A stretch of DNA of 64,000 nt from Cytobacillus firmus DS1 (GCF_000565285.1 NZ_APVL01000001.1:62001-126000), one strand, 5' to 3'. Positions 41,037 through 51,309 are shown, numbered from the stretch's first letter. Made by a program: numbers and translations. Notes: generated from the letters alone by a model not told the origin.

Positions 41037-41606
41037 ATGCCGTTTGAACAATGTCAGAGTGTTGCTTCTTTAATGTCAGGATTCAATAAATCATGGGGCA
41101 TTGCTGGTGGATGGGCAATTGACCTTTTTATCGGCAAAGAAACAAGAGAACATAAAGATATAGAGATTGCTATATTTCGAAAAGATCAGCTATATTTTAA
41201 AAATTTTCTTATAGGTTGGGAATACAAAAAGGTTGTTAAAGGAGAATTTCATACTTGGGAAAATGAGATTCTGGAGTTGCCAGTCCACGAAATCCACGCA
41301 TTAAATAAGGATAACGGAAGTGAAGTAGAAATCCTTCTAAATGAAACAAAAGGAGATTATTGGGTATTTAGAAGAGATACCAGGATATCCTGCCCGCTGA
41401 ATTTAGTTTGGAGCTATTCTCAAACAGGAATTCCTTATTTAAATCCAGAAATTGTCCTTTTATATAAGGCGAAAAATACAAGGGAAAAAGACCATCAAGA
41501 CTTTCTAGCTACAAAAGACACACTTGAAAATGAAAAGAGAAAGTGGCTTCTAAAGGCATTAGAAATACACGAACCAAAGCATAAATGGATACAACTTTTG
41601 TGCTAA
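41037..41606 (+). CDS. Nucleotidyltransferase-fold protein (aminoglycoside-resistance-like family)
   Basis: This 189-residue protein has the nucleotidyltransferase core WGIAGGWAIDLFIGKETREHKDIEIAIFRKDQ (about residue 20-51), with the GGWAIDL and paired-acid KDIEI motif. It belongs with the family that includes LinB/ANT(2'')-type enzymes and many uncharacterised Bacillus homologues. There is no reason to infer actual drug resistance. The ATG follows ACGGGGGG. Confidence 0.8.
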   Translation: MPFEQCQSVASLMSGFNKSWGIAGGWAIDLFIGKETREHKDIEIAIFRKDQLYFKNFLIGWEYKKVVKGEFHTWENEILELPVHEIHALNKDNGSEVEILLNETKGDYWVFRRDTRISCPLNLVWSYSQTGIPYLNPEIVLLYKAKNTREKDHQDFLATKDTLENEKRKWLLKALEIHEPKHKWIQLLC

Positions 41607-41720
41607 TTATTATTCATTCAGGCTTATTATGCCGGCTAGAGTGGCTGAAAAGCAATCGGACCTGTTAGTAGAAATCTAAAGAAGTCTTTAAATAAAACCA
41701 ATATGAGTGGGAGGCTTAAA

Positions 41721-42149
41721 ATGTTTATTGTAAATGTAGAAGGAGCTATAAGGAAAAATGACAAGTGGCTCATTGTTGAAAGAAGTAAAAAAGAAGAGCA
41801 TGCAGGTGGTTTGCTTTCCCTTGTTGGAGGAAAGGTGGATTTAGAAGGAAACTCATCAAATATTTTAGAGAGAACTGTAAAGCGTGAAATTTTAGAGGAA
41901 GTCGGTGTAAAAGTAAAAGACCGTTTAACTTATGTACACAGTACTTCTTTCGTAACTGATACTAATCATAATGTAGTAGATATTGTTTTTCTGTGCGAAT
42001 ATGAATCTGGTGATGCATTCCCTTTATGTTCCGATGAGGTCGAAGAGGTGTTATGGCTAACAACTGAAGAGATCTTACATCACCCGAAAGCGCCTGTTTA
42101 CTTAAAAGAAAGTATTAAATATGCTGAAGCAATGATTCCAATCCATTAG
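41721..42149 (+). CDS. NUDIX hydrolase (second copy)
   Basis: This 142-residue protein has a NUDIX box GGKVDLEGNSSNILERTVKREILEEVGVKV (about residue 33-62; a longer loop than the standard box). REILEEVG holds the catalytic glutamates. The ATG at 41721 follows GTGGGAGG. Its stop overlaps the end of an antisense hydrolase remnant. The substrate is unknown. Confidence 0.86.
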   Translation: MFIVNVEGAIRKNDKWLIVERSKKEEHAGGLLSLVGGKVDLEGNSSNILERTVKREILEEVGVKVKDRLTYVHSTSFVTDTNHNVVDIVFLCEYESGDAFPLCSDEVEEVLWLTTEEILHHPKAPVYLKESIKYAEAMIPIH

Positions 42150-42283
42150 TAGCAGGGTCCTTCATCCCGCCAGTCCAGTGAAGACATTTTCCCTATGATC
42201 AAAAGAATTGCTGGATCCTTGGAGTTTCCAAAGCTCTCTGTACATATATCCACATTATTTATTTTCATTATTTGTTCACTCAT
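42146..42283 (-). pseudogene. N-terminal remnant of an alpha/beta hydrolase
   Basis: On the minus strand a strong ribosome binding site (ACGGAGGTAAAAT) leads into a 45-codon frame beginning MSEQIMKINNVDICTESFGN and then SKDPAILLIIG. This is the typical start of alpha/beta hydrolases related to TESFG / DPAILLIMG family members. It loses similarity after about 33 residues and stops. The nucleophile elbow and catalytic residues are absent, so this is a truncated gene. Confidence 0.7.
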
Positions 42284-42533
42284 ATTTTACCTCCGTATAA
42301 TCGTATATATCGCAGATCAGATTGTTTTCGGAGCATTTAGGCCTGCCCCAGTTCATTATCTGTGCCGAATCCACTTGATAATCATGACGAGGCCTCCTTA
42401 AATTTATTAGCAGGGGACTCATCCCTATATGTATTACCCTAACATATCTCTAAGCACTTTAAAGCCAAAATTTCCGGTGGTTTCTTCTTTAGACTGAATG
42501 AGGAGATGTGGGTATCTGGATTAAAAAAGAAAT

Positions 42534-42581
42534 AAAAAGAGCCGTATTTACGCTAAAACTGTAAATACGGCTCTTTTTTTA
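42534..42581. terminator. Strong bidirectional terminator
   Basis: AAAAAGAGCCGTATTTAC (42534-42551) pairs perfectly with GTAAATACGGCTCTTTTT (42561-42578). It stands alone between the hydrolase remnant and helD, with no intact gene directly feeding it. Confidence 0.88.
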
Positions 42582-42733
42582 AATTATCCATTGAAATAAA
42601 TGAATTCCTGTGGTAAATTTATATAGATGTGCATTATGTAAATAAAGTTAAGTGTATTATCCCTATCTTAATTATATAATGCAATCGATTCGTTTGTCAA
42701 CCTTTTTATAAATATTTTTAAGGAGTGTTTGCT

Positions 42734-45070
42734 ATGAATTCAAAACTTCAGCAGGAGCAAAAACGATTGGATGGTGTAATGGAGACGATTACGGAGGAAG
42801 TCCGCAGATTGGAAGAAGAAACCTCCAGGCGTAAAAACGAAGTGGTTCATATCCGCAAACACTTTTGGGATGAAGTGAAGGTGAACACAGATACCTTTGA
42901 TGATTATTTGGAGACTATTATCGGTTTGAGGCAGGAGGCACAGGCTCTGTCTGTCAGCCAGAGTACCCATCGGCATGCTTCCAAGCGCTTGTCTGCCTTG
43001 CGCCGGATGGAGGAGGTGCCCTATTTCGGCCGGATCGATTTTACGGAAGAAGGCTCTTCCGAACAGGAGCCTGTTTATATTGGTATTTCTACGCTAAGGG
43101 ATCAGGGCGGCGAGAATTTTCTTATTTACGACTGGAGGGCGCCGGTTTCGAGTGTGTACTATGATTACCAGCCCGGCCCAGCTAAGTATGAAACACCCGG
43201 AGGCACAATTGAGGGCACATTGGAGAAAAAGTGGCAATATTTGATCCGCCGCGGTGAACTTCAATCCATGTTCGATACGAGTCTGACCATTGGGGATGAG
43301 ATTCTGCAGCAGGTTCTCGGCAAGGGAACGGATAAGCATATGCACAATATTGTCGCGACTATTCAACAGGATCAAAACCGGATCATCCGCCATGATCAGG
43401 GAAGGCTGCTTATTGTTCACGGTGCGGCCGGAAGCGGCAAGACGTCAGCTGCCCTGCAGCGGATTGCTTATCTGCTTTACAAGTACCGGGAAAATCTGAA
43501 TGCTGATCAAATCATTCTGTTTTCACCTAATAGGATGTTTAACAGCTATGTATCCAATGTGCTGCCGGAGCTGGGGGAAGAAAACATGCAGCAGGTTACC
43601 TTCCAGGAGTATTTGGATCATCGGCTGGGTAATGAGTTCGCCGTAGAAAATCCATATGAGCAATTGGAGTATGTTTTAACTGCTGTGAAAACCTCTGAGT
43701 ACAGATCGAGGGTTGCCGGCATTAAATTTAAAGCATCTGCCCGTTTTTTTGAGGCCATTAATGCCTACTTGAAGTCGCTTGAATTGTCGGGAATGTTATT
43801 TAAGGAAATAACTTTTAGAGGAAAGCCAATTGTTGCTGCTCAGCAAATGGCAGATCAATTCTACAGCAGCGGCACTTCACTCCGTTTTCATAACAGACTT
43901 GAGAAGCTGGCGGATTGGCTTATTAAGCGTATCAATGAAGCTGAAAAAGCCGAACGGTCTAAGGAGTGGGTACAGGAGGAAATTGAACTGCTCAGCAATG
44001 AGGAATACCATAAGGCGCATGCCTACCTGGCGAAAAAACGCGGCTTTACAGGGGATTCGATTCATGATTATGAAATCGAGCCTGAAGCATTAGCCCGCCT
44101 GATTGTCCGGAAAAAATTCAAGCCGCTGCGAAAACATATCCGGGCCATGCGTTTCATTGATTTTAAGGCGATATACAAGCAGCTTTTTGCTGATCCTCTG
44201 AAGATGCGAGAGTGGATGGAGGAGGAGATGCCGGCAGAATGGGCGGCTATCTGTCAGTCGACACAGGAAATGCTCGGTGAAGGCAGATTATGTTATGAAG
44301 ATGCTACTCCATTTTTATATTTGAAGGAGCAGATTCAAGGCTTTCAGACGAATAGTTCGATTAAACATATTGTGGTGGATGAGGCGCAGGATTACTCTCC
44401 GTTTCAATTTGAGTTCTTAAAGCGTTTGTTTCCTTCTTCCAAGATGACGGTGCTCGGTGATTTTAACCAGGCGATCTTCGCCCATGCCAGCGAAACAGCC
44501 GATTTTCACACACTCACCAGCCTGTATGGACCGGATCAGACAGAACTGATTAATTTAGCGAGGAGCTACCGGTCGACTAAACCGATCATCGAATTTACAC
44601 GAAGACTGGTTCCTAACGGGAAAGAGATCATCCCATTTGACCGTGATGGCAAGCTGCCTGAGCTGAAGCAATTATCCGATCAAACCGAACTGCGCAGCTT
44701 CATTGCCTCCAAGGTTGCAGACTGGAGAAGTCAGGGGCTTAACAGCATGGCCATTATCTGTAAGTCTGCAGAAGAAAGTGCACAGGCCTATGAAGCCCTG
44801 TCCGGTATCGAGGGAATAAAACTCCTGAAAAGCAACTCGACCGAATATGAAGAGGGAGTCGTTGTCGTACCTTCGTATTTATCCAAGGGCATTGAATTTG
44901 ATGCCGTTATTATTTATGATGCATCGGAAAGTGTATATGGTGATGAGAGCCTGCGCAGAGTGTTTTATACCGCCTGCACGAGAGCGATGCATGATTTGCA
45001 GATCTGCAGCGTGGGTGAACAGAGTCCGTTCTTGCAGGATGTTTTGCGGGAAGGTCTCATTCAGGTTTGA
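42734..45070 (+). CDS. helD: RNA polymerase recycling ATPase HelD
   Basis: This protein of about 778 residues matches HelD (about 774 in B. subtilis). An N-terminal coiled coil (about 1-75) enters the RNA polymerase secondary channel in the family. It is followed by an SF1/UvrD-like ATPase with Walker A VHGAAGSGKTSAALQRI (about residue 230), Walker B VVDEAQDYSPFQFEFLK, LGDFNQAIFA and the late RVFYTACTRAMHDLQI motif. HelD releases stalled RNA polymerase from nucleic acid. The ATG at 42734 lies 7 nt after AAGGAGTG. Confidence 0.95.
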   Translation: MNSKLQQEQKRLDGVMETITEEVRRLEEETSRRKNEVVHIRKHFWDEVKVNTDTFDDYLETIIGLRQEAQALSVSQSTHRHASKRLSALRRMEEVPYFGRIDFTEEGSSEQEPVYIGISTLRDQGGENFLIYDWRAPVSSVYYDYQPGPAKYETPGGTIEGTLEKKWQYLIRRGELQSMFDTSLTIGDEILQQVLGKGTDKHMHNIVATIQQDQNRIIRHDQGRLLIVHGAAGSGKTSAALQRIAYLLYKYRENLNADQIILFSPNRMFNSYVSNVLPELGEENMQQVTFQEYLDHRLGNEFAVENPYEQLEYVLTAVKTSEYRSRVAGIKFKASARFFEAINAYLKSLELSGMLFKEITFRGKPIVAAQQMADQFYSSGTSLRFHNRLEKLADWLIKRINEAEKAERSKEWVQEEIELLSNEEYHKAHAYLAKKRGFTGDSIHDYEIEPEALARLIVRKKFKPLRKHIRAMRFIDFKAIYKQLFADPLKMREWMEEEMPAEWAAICQSTQEMLGEGRLCYEDATPFLYLKEQIQGFQTNSSIKHIVVDEAQDYSPFQFEFLKRLFPSSKMTVLGDFNQAIFAHASETADFHTLTSLYGPDQTELINLARSYRSTKPIIEFTRRLVPNGKEIIPFDRDGKLPELKQLSDQTELRSFIASKVADWRSQGLNSMAIICKSAEESAQAYEALSGIEGIKLLKSNSTEYEEGVVVVPSYLSKGIEFDAVIIYDASESVYGDESLRRVFYTACTRAMHDLQICSVGEQSPFLQDVLREGLIQV

Positions 45071-45130
45071 TCAGGTCAGGTGTATCCTATAATCAAATCT
45101 ATATTTAACATAGAAAGAAGGATTGATTTA

Positions 45131-46651
45131 ATGTCGCAGCAAACCAATACGGATCAAAATAAACCGCCATATGGCATGATCGCCATTTTATTTATCGGGG
45201 CTTTTGTAGCGATATTGAATGAAACATTGCTGAACGTTGCTCTCCCATCCATTATGGAAGAATTTGATGTGAATGCAACTGCCGTACAATGGCTGTCTAC
45301 AGGCTATATGCTTATTAACGGGATTTTAATCCCGGCGAGTGCATTCTTCATTCAGCGATTTTCCGATAAGAAATTATTCATTACAGCCATGTCACTGTTT
45401 ACTTTGGGAACATTCCTGGCCAGCATTGCGCCTGCATTTGGTGTGTTATTAGGGGCTCGGATGATTCAGGCTTCAGGATCCGCGATAATGATGCCCCTAT
45501 TAATGAATGTCATGCTTACCGCATTTCCGGTCGAAAAAAGAGGGGCGGCAATGGGGATGTTTGGTCTTGTCATGATTACAGCTCCAGCAATTGGGCCGAC
45601 TCTTTCCGGATGGCTGATTGAACATTACAGCTGGAGAATGTTATTTGACCTTGTTCTGCCAATTGCCCTTTTAACCTTAGTTTTGGCAGTCTTTAAATTA
45701 AAAGATATCACACCCCAGAGAGCGATTAAGCTTGATTTCATCTCGCTGGTTTTATCAAGCATCGGGTTTGGCGGCTTGCTTTATGGCTTTAGTTCAGCAG
45801 GGGAAAAAGGATGGGATAGTCCCCTCGTGTACGGCACAATTGTGATTGGGGCACTTGCTTTACTTACCTTTGTACTCCGTCAGCTTCGGATGGATGATCC
45901 TATGCTTGAATTTCGCATCTACAAATATCCGATGTTTGCCCTGTCATCAGCCATTTCGATCGTGATCGCCGTTGCCATGTTTTCAGCGATGATTTTGATG
46001 CCCATCTATGTACAGACCATCCGGGGAATTTCACCGATGGATTCGGGTCTATTGATGCTTCCGGGAGCGATTGTAATGGGAATCATGTCTCCCATTACAG
46101 GGAAACTCTTTGATAAGTATGGGGCAAGAGTTTTGGCGGTGATTGGGCTGACTATTACCGTTGTAACATCTTATTACTTCAGCAGAATTGGCATGAATAC
46201 GGCCTATTCAACGCTTGTTCTGCTGTATACCTTTCGGATGTTCGGGATGTCAATGGTTATGATGCCTGTCATGACAAATGGATTGAATCAGCTGCCGCCG
46301 ATCAACAATCCGCACGGAACCGCCATGAATAATACACTGCAGCAGGTATCCGGCGCCATTGGCTCCGCGCTGCTGATTACCGTCATGAATAACCGTACAA
46401 AAGAAAAAGAAGAGGAGCTGGCTGCTGACACACTGGCCAATATGAGTGCAAGTGCAGCTCAGCCATCTGCACAGGCCGCAGCTGACATGCAGCAGCAAAT
46501 CATGAATGAAGCGATGCTGCATGGCATTAATTTCACTTTCTTCCTTTCTGCATTGATTGCAGTGATTGCACTTATACTTGCTTTCTTTATTAAGAGAGTG
46601 AAACCTCATCATGAGAATCAAACAGATGAAGAAGCGGCAGTTAAAGGTTGA
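45131..46651 (+). CDS. DHA2-family (EmrB/QacA-like) MFS drug exporter
   Basis: This 506-residue protein has 14 membrane helices. Family motifs include FVAILNETLLNVALPSIM in TM1, WLSTGYMLINGILIPASAF, motif A-like RFSDKKLF and antiporter motif C (GLVMITAPAIGPTLSGWL) in TM5. The C-terminal tail is hydrophilic. It would export toxic compounds by proton antiport; the substrate is unknown. The ATG follows AAGAAGGATTGATTTA. It is 60 bp downstream of helD. Confidence 0.93.
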   Translation: MSQQTNTDQNKPPYGMIAILFIGAFVAILNETLLNVALPSIMEEFDVNATAVQWLSTGYMLINGILIPASAFFIQRFSDKKLFITAMSLFTLGTFLASIAPAFGVLLGARMIQASGSAIMMPLLMNVMLTAFPVEKRGAAMGMFGLVMITAPAIGPTLSGWLIEHYSWRMLFDLVLPIALLTLVLAVFKLKDITPQRAIKLDFISLVLSSIGFGGLLYGFSSAGEKGWDSPLVYGTIVIGALALLTFVLRQLRMDDPMLEFRIYKYPMFALSSAISIVIAVAMFSAMILMPIYVQTIRGISPMDSGLLMLPGAIVMGIMSPITGKLFDKYGARVLAVIGLTITVVTSYYFSRIGMNTAYSTLVLLYTFRMFGMSMVMMPVMTNGLNQLPPINNPHGTAMNNTLQQVSGAIGSALLITVMNNRTKEKEEELAADTLANMSASAAQPSAQAAADMQQQIMNEAMLHGINFTFFLSALIAVIALILAFFIKRVKPHHENQTDEEAAVKG

Positions 46652-46667
46652 TCAAAAGGCAGAAAAC

Positions 46668-46703
46668 CGGGCGGTATCCAGTTTTGATACCGCCCGTTTT
46701 TTT
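46668..46703 (+). terminator. Terminator after the MFS gene
   Basis: CGGGCGGTATC (46668-46678) pairs perfectly with GATACCGCCCG (46686-46696), followed by TTTTTTT. The minus-strand gene that converges may use it as well. Confidence 0.92.
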
Positions 46704-46712
46704 ATTTACCCG

Positions 46713-48488
46713 CTATTTTTTAAATAAAAAAGGGGCGGTTGCAATTACACCAATCACATACAAAAGCAAAGCGAAGTAAGCAGGAAGGAGGTGGATGAAA
46801 TTTATATAGTTTATAAAAAAGTGAGTTAAAATCCCGGCGGCAAATGCCGGAATCGCCCCAATGGTGAAGGTCCACCACACCCATCTTTCCCCCTCGCGGA
46901 TTCCCCATAAAGCAAGCGTCAGGACGAGCAATCCGACACTTAAAAGTGCGCTCCCAAATCCTGCACGGTCATGTGCGATCACAGGAATTAACCGATCGTT
47001 AAACTCGTTAAGCGCTTCAGGAGTCAGACAAAGATAAGCAAGATCTGTTGGTACAAACACATGTGAAGCTCCTATGGCGGAAATGACAATCCCGCCAATA
47101 GCTAATGAAAAGCCCAGTATTACAAAACAAAGCTGGCCGAATAAGCTCAGCTTCCATTGCGCACTGTTTGAAAGGTTTGAACTGGCGGGGGATGCACTTG
47201 CGTTTTTTGATTTTGCATATCCCATTATAAACAAGGGCAGTAAAATAAGCCAAAACAGCCCATGAAGCCAATCGAAATAACCGTAGCCAATAAACAGGAC
47301 AATCCCCAGGAAGCCGATGGTTCCTGCTATATTTACTGCTTTTCTTGCCCAGTGGAGGCCGTGTCTTATACCATGCCTGGCAAGCTGCATATAGATAATT
47401 CCACCTGAAATCATCGTTCCTGAAAGCGTCATTCTGTCATGTGCCATAAAATATAAAATGGCAGGGTTAAAATAAAGAATATCTTTCCTGAAGATCCCAA
47501 GAAATCGCTCATCATAGGGAAGAATGACCGAGGTCATGCTGAAAAACAGGGCAATGAACCCTCCAATGGCAATAGCCAAGCCAAACAGCCAATACCAGCG
47601 CCATCCTTCCACTTTAACAGGCTCCTTCTGGAATGTGCTGGTATAGGCCTCATTTATCCTCTTCGGCAATCCGGGTCCAGTAAAAATATACTCATCGCCT
47701 AACATGATTAAAGAAGCTCCGCTTTCCAGCAGTTTAATAGCATCTGAAGGCTCTTTAACACAACCTGAAGTGATGATCGGCAAATCTTCGCTGAACAGCT
47801 TCCTGAGGGCTGCCAGCTTATGAAGGAGATCTTCCACTGAATCATTGCCTGTAAGAAGAATTCCGTCCGGGCTATAGTCCAGGCTGAGAGAATCATTCTT
47901 TGAAAAAGAAAGGATGATAGGTTTATTTAATTCGTATTTCAATTGATTAAATTGGCTCGCTGATTGAAAAGTATGGCTGTCCAAAATAAATCCGTCACTA
48001 AAAGGCAGCAATTCTTTACAAATTTGCATGGCTTCCTGATAAGTTCCCTCCACATTAATGAGGAAAGGGATTTTCTTTTTCTTTAGAGAAAGCAGCTGTT
48101 TCTTGGCAGCTGTTAACTCGATAGAAGCGTCAGTTAATCTATGTATCTTCTCTTGTTTCGGATCCATATATAGTTCTTCTGCTGCCCCTTGAATGGAAAC
48201 AGGCCCGATTTCAATAAATCCAAACCCCAGATTCTGAAAAGCCTTCGTCCCCGTTAAGTGAGGATCAATCCTGCCGCTTAGTCCGACTGGAGTGGGAAAA
48301 TGAACGCCAAATGCATTTTTCGCAAGCTTTCTGGAGGGTTCCATATGACCAAGAAATTCGATTAATCTTTCCCCTATACGGCTGGATGAAATCATGCTCA
48401 TTCCGCGATGGATAAACTCCCGGCTGAAGGAAGGCGGAAGCTTCTGGAGTATGGGCTTGAAAATAGGATGATACGACCAATCCGGCAA
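46713..48488 (-). CDS. Dihydroorotate dehydrogenase-like barrel fused to a polytopic membrane domain
   Basis: In this protein of about 591 residues, about 1-300 resemble class 2 dihydroorotate dehydrogenase: PTPVGLSGRIDPHLTGTKAFQNLGFGFIEIGPV (in part), LPIITSGCVKEPSDAIKLLESGASLIMLG, and GPGLPKRINEA. About 300-591 hold roughly eight membrane helices in two related blocks, each with an AHDR motif (MAHDRMTLSGTMISGG and IAHDRAGFGSALLSVG). The SD GGAGGTG lies inside the first possible codons, so the TTG at 48488 is the probable start. It has a pyrimidine-enzyme-like catalytic half and an unknown membrane half. It is a single gene. Confidence 0.8.
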   Translation of the reverse strand: MPDWSYHPIFKPILQKLPPSFSREFIHRGMSMISSSRIGERLIEFLGHMEPSRKLAKNAFGVHFPTPVGLSGRIDPHLTGTKAFQNLGFGFIEIGPVSIQGAAEELYMDPKQEKIHRLTDASIELTAAKKQLLSLKKKKIPFLINVEGTYQEAMQICKELLPFSDGFILDSHTFQSASQFNQLKYELNKPIILSFSKNDSLSLDYSPDGILLTGNDSVEDLLHKLAALRKLFSEDLPIITSGCVKEPSDAIKLLESGASLIMLGDEYIFTGPGLPKRINEAYTSTFQKEPVKVEGWRWYWLFGLAIAIGGFIALFFSMTSVILPYDERFLGIFRKDILYFNPAILYFMAHDRMTLSGTMISGGIIYMQLARHGIRHGLHWARKAVNIAGTIGFLGIVLFIGYGYFDWLHGLFWLILLPLFIMGYAKSKNASASPASSNLSNSAQWKLSLFGQLCFVILGFSLAIGGIVISAIGASHVFVPTDLAYLCLTPEALNEFNDRLIPVIAHDRAGFGSALLSVGLLVLTLALWGIREGERWVWWTFTIGAIPAFAAGILTHFFINYINFIHLLPAYFALLLYVIGVIATAPFLFKK

Positions 48489-48671
48489 ATAAACACCTCC
48501 CATTTTTATCTATTTTAGCATATGCGTTTGGATGGATAGGTTTTTTATTGTAGTGGAAGAGTGCTCTTTCTTTTTTATAATTGGACCCATGAATCTTTAT
48601 TAAAAAGGCAAAGTATATCTTTTTTTATTGCAAATGCAGCAAAAATAAGTTAGATTGAATATATTACAGCA

Positions 48672-48689
48672 TTGTTGTATTTACAACAA
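48672..48689 (+). promoter_or_regulatory. MarR operator palindrome
   Basis: TTGTTGTA-TT-TACAACAA has perfect 8-bp arms and lies 27 bp before the MarR-family start. MarR proteins usually bind palindromes of 16-20 bp in their own promoters, so autoregulation is likely. Confidence 0.7.
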
Positions 48690-48715
48690 AAATTCGTGTT
48701 AAGGAGCTGACTACG

Positions 48716-49165
48716 CTGGAAATTCTCCGTGAAATTGGCATGATTGCGAGGGCGCTGGATTCCATAAGCAATATCGAATTTAAAGAGCTTGACCTTACAA
48801 AAGGGCAGTATCTGTATCTTGTGCGAATATGTGAAAAGCCAGGCATTATTCAGGAAAAGTTAGCTGAGATGATAAAAGTAGATCGGACAACAGCGGCCCG
48901 TGCGATTAAAAAGCTTGAACTGAACGGTTTTATAGAAAAGAGGAGTGATGAACAGAACAAGAAAATCAGGAAGCTCTTCCCAACAGAAAAAGGGAAAAAA
49001 GCTTTTCCTTTCATAAAACGGGAACATGACTATTCCAATGCGATTGCCTTAGAGGGATTCACCGAAAAAGAAGCAGAAATCATTTTCAGTCTGCTCCAAA
49101 AAGTTAGGAAAAATGTAGAGAAAGACTGGGAATATGTGAAAAAGGGGAACAAGAGAAATTATTGA
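48716..49165 (+). CDS. MarR-family transcriptional regulator, probably with a CTG start
   Basis: This regulator of about 149 residues has a winged-helix region (GIIQEKLAEMIKVDRTTAARAIKKLELNGFIEKRSDEQNKKIRKLFPTEKGKK, in part about 50-100). Homologues begin MEILREIGMIARALD, and this frame reads LEILREIGMIARALD from a CTG at 48716 behind AAGGAG. The next AUG lies 8 codons later. A non-AUG CTG start is therefore likely; the ATG at 48740 is the alternative. It is followed 12 bp later by paiA, so the two form an operon. The operator palindrome upstream fits autorepression. Confidence 0.85.
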   Translation: MEILREIGMIARALDSISNIEFKELDLTKGQYLYLVRICEKPGIIQEKLAEMIKVDRTTAARAIKKLELNGFIEKRSDEQNKKIRKLFPTEKGKKAFPFIKREHDYSNAIALEGFTEKEAEIIFSLLQKVRKNVEKDWEYVKKGNKRNY

Positions 49166-49988
<823 letters not shown>

Positions 49989-50074
49989 GTATAGGGGGGA
50001 TCGAACTAATTTTATATGAAACGAATGAATATCAATCTCATACATTAGTTATAAAAGGGAGGTGAAACCTCAGT

Positions 50075-50365
50075 ATGAAAATCATTTTATTTTTGGCGAT
50101 ACTCGGTTTATGCCTGATTGGTTTTAATTGGCTTATGGGATATAGAAAAAATCATATCACCATTGATCTGGATGAGAGGTATGTGGATTTTAAAGAGTAT
50201 GTCGAAGCAATCCAGAGTGAACTTGTCAATCAGGGGAGAGAGGTCAGTTATATAGGGAATCGAAAATTCATTATTGATGGACAGACCTATATTTTCATAG
50301 AACGCAATGTTTCGATGGGAGGTGTTCCCCTGCAGAGAACCATTCTGAAACCGGAGAAAGACTGA
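50075..50365 (+). CDS. Small single-pass membrane protein
   Basis: This 96-residue protein has one N-terminal membrane helix (about 2-18, IILFLAILGLCLIGFNWLM). A mixed alpha/beta soluble part follows (YVDFKEYVEAIQSELVNQGREVSYIGNRKFIIDGQTYIFIERNV in part) that resembles short BON- or DUF-like stress proteins. The ATG follows AAGGGAGGTG. I do not recognise the family. Confidence 0.7.
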   Translation: MKIILFLAILGLCLIGFNWLMGYRKNHITIDLDERYVDFKEYVEAIQSELVNQGREVSYIGNRKFIIDGQTYIFIERNVSMGGVPLQRTILKPEKD

Positions 50366-50487
50366 TCTGAAGGCGATTAAGGGCGATAGCATGATCCTGG
50401 GCTGTCATTAGGGCAGCTTTTTCTTATTGAGATAATGGAGGATTTCAACAACAGAAGTTTAATAGGGCTAGGGGGACTGAAACAGAC

Positions 50488-50661
50488 TTGAGATTATTTT
50501 GTGTTATTTTACTTATTCTTTTGGGAGGCTTTTTGATTGGCTTAACCATTGATGAACTTGGTAAGGCAGGAAACACCATAATGAATCTAATAGGGTCCGG
50601 GTTGAATTTTTTAGCTCTTCTTATTGCCGGGAATAAGAAAGAAAAACAGCATTCAGTCTAA
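50488..50661 (+). CDS. 57-residue hydrophobic membrane peptide
   Basis: A TTG start behind CTAGGGGGA leads to MRLFCVILLILLGGFLIGLTIDELG and then NTIMNLIGSGLNFLALLIAGNKKE, two probable membrane helices with a charged tail. It is short and I do not recognise a family. It would fit a small membrane-bound regulator. The ribosome binding site is about 11 nt from TTG, somewhat far. Confidence 0.45.
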   Translation: MRLFCVILLILLGGFLIGLTIDELGKAGNTIMNLIGSGLNFLALLIAGNKKEKQHSV

Positions 50662-50712
50662 AACAGATACATAATTTAAGAATTTGGATGTCATTTATAG
50701 GAGTGCAAAAAC

Positions 50713-50741
50713 AAACCATCTTCCAGCGCAGAAGATGGTTT
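50713..50741 (-). terminator. Terminator of trmL
   Basis: AAACCATCTTC (50713-50723) pairs perfectly with GAAGATGGTTT (50731-50741), with GTTTTTGCAC downstream on the minus strand. The trmL stop codon lies in the hairpin. Confidence 0.85.
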
Positions 50742-51210
50742 ATTTCATATTCGGAAATCCCTGCTGGCGCAGAGCCTCGTATACCAATATCGCAGCTGTG
50801 CTCGAAAGGTTGAGCGATCGGACATTTCCATTCATAGGGATTCTTAAGAAATGATCTTTATTTTCCTCCAGCAAGTCTTTAGGCAGGCCTGTTGTTTCTT
50901 TTCCAAACATAAAATAGTGCTCCTTTGAGACATCGCTGAAATCAAAGGATGAATGGGCCTGTTCACCAAAGGTTTCAATATAGTAAAACTCGCCCTGGTT
51001 TTTTGAGAAAAATTCATCCATGGAATCATAATACGATATGTTCACAGATTCCCAGAAATCAAAGCCTGCCCGCTTGATCATTTCCGGATTTGTTGAAAAG
51101 CCAAGCGGCCGGATTAAATGCAGAGCTGTATCCGTTCCGGCACAAGTCAGGGCGATATTTCCGGTGTTGGCCGGAATATCCGGCTGATATAGTACGACAT
51201 GTATGGCCAA
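50740..51210 (-). CDS. trmL: tRNA (cytidine/uridine-34-2'-O)-methyltransferase TrmL
   Basis: This 156-residue minimalist SPOUT methyltransferase has VVLYQPDIPANTGNIALTCAGT at the N-terminus, LIRPLGFS, YFMFGKETTGLP and the knotted C-terminal IPMNGNVRSLNLSSTAAILVYEALRQ. These bind S-adenosylmethionine. It methylates the wobble ribose of leucine tRNAs. The ATG is 31 bp from any other gene; single-gene minus-strand unit. Confidence 0.95.
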   Translation of the reverse strand: MAIHVVLYQPDIPANTGNIALTCAGTDTALHLIRPLGFSTNPEMIKRAGFDFWESVNISYYDSMDEFFSKNQGEFYYIETFGEQAHSSFDFSDVSKEHYFMFGKETTGLPKDLLEENKDHFLRIPMNGNVRSLNLSSTAAILVYEALRQQGFPNMK

Positions 51211-51309
51211 GGGTTGTCACCTCAATGTTTTGATTTAGCCTTTAAATTATAGCATACGATCAAATGCGAGGTGAAAACACCAGTATTCGCTAGTCCGAAC
51301 AAGATATCA

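Noticed and set aside
42195-42401. Plus-strand frame of 68 codons after the second NUDIX gene
   Set aside because: No ribosome binding site, and the opposite strand carries a recognisable hydrolase remnant.
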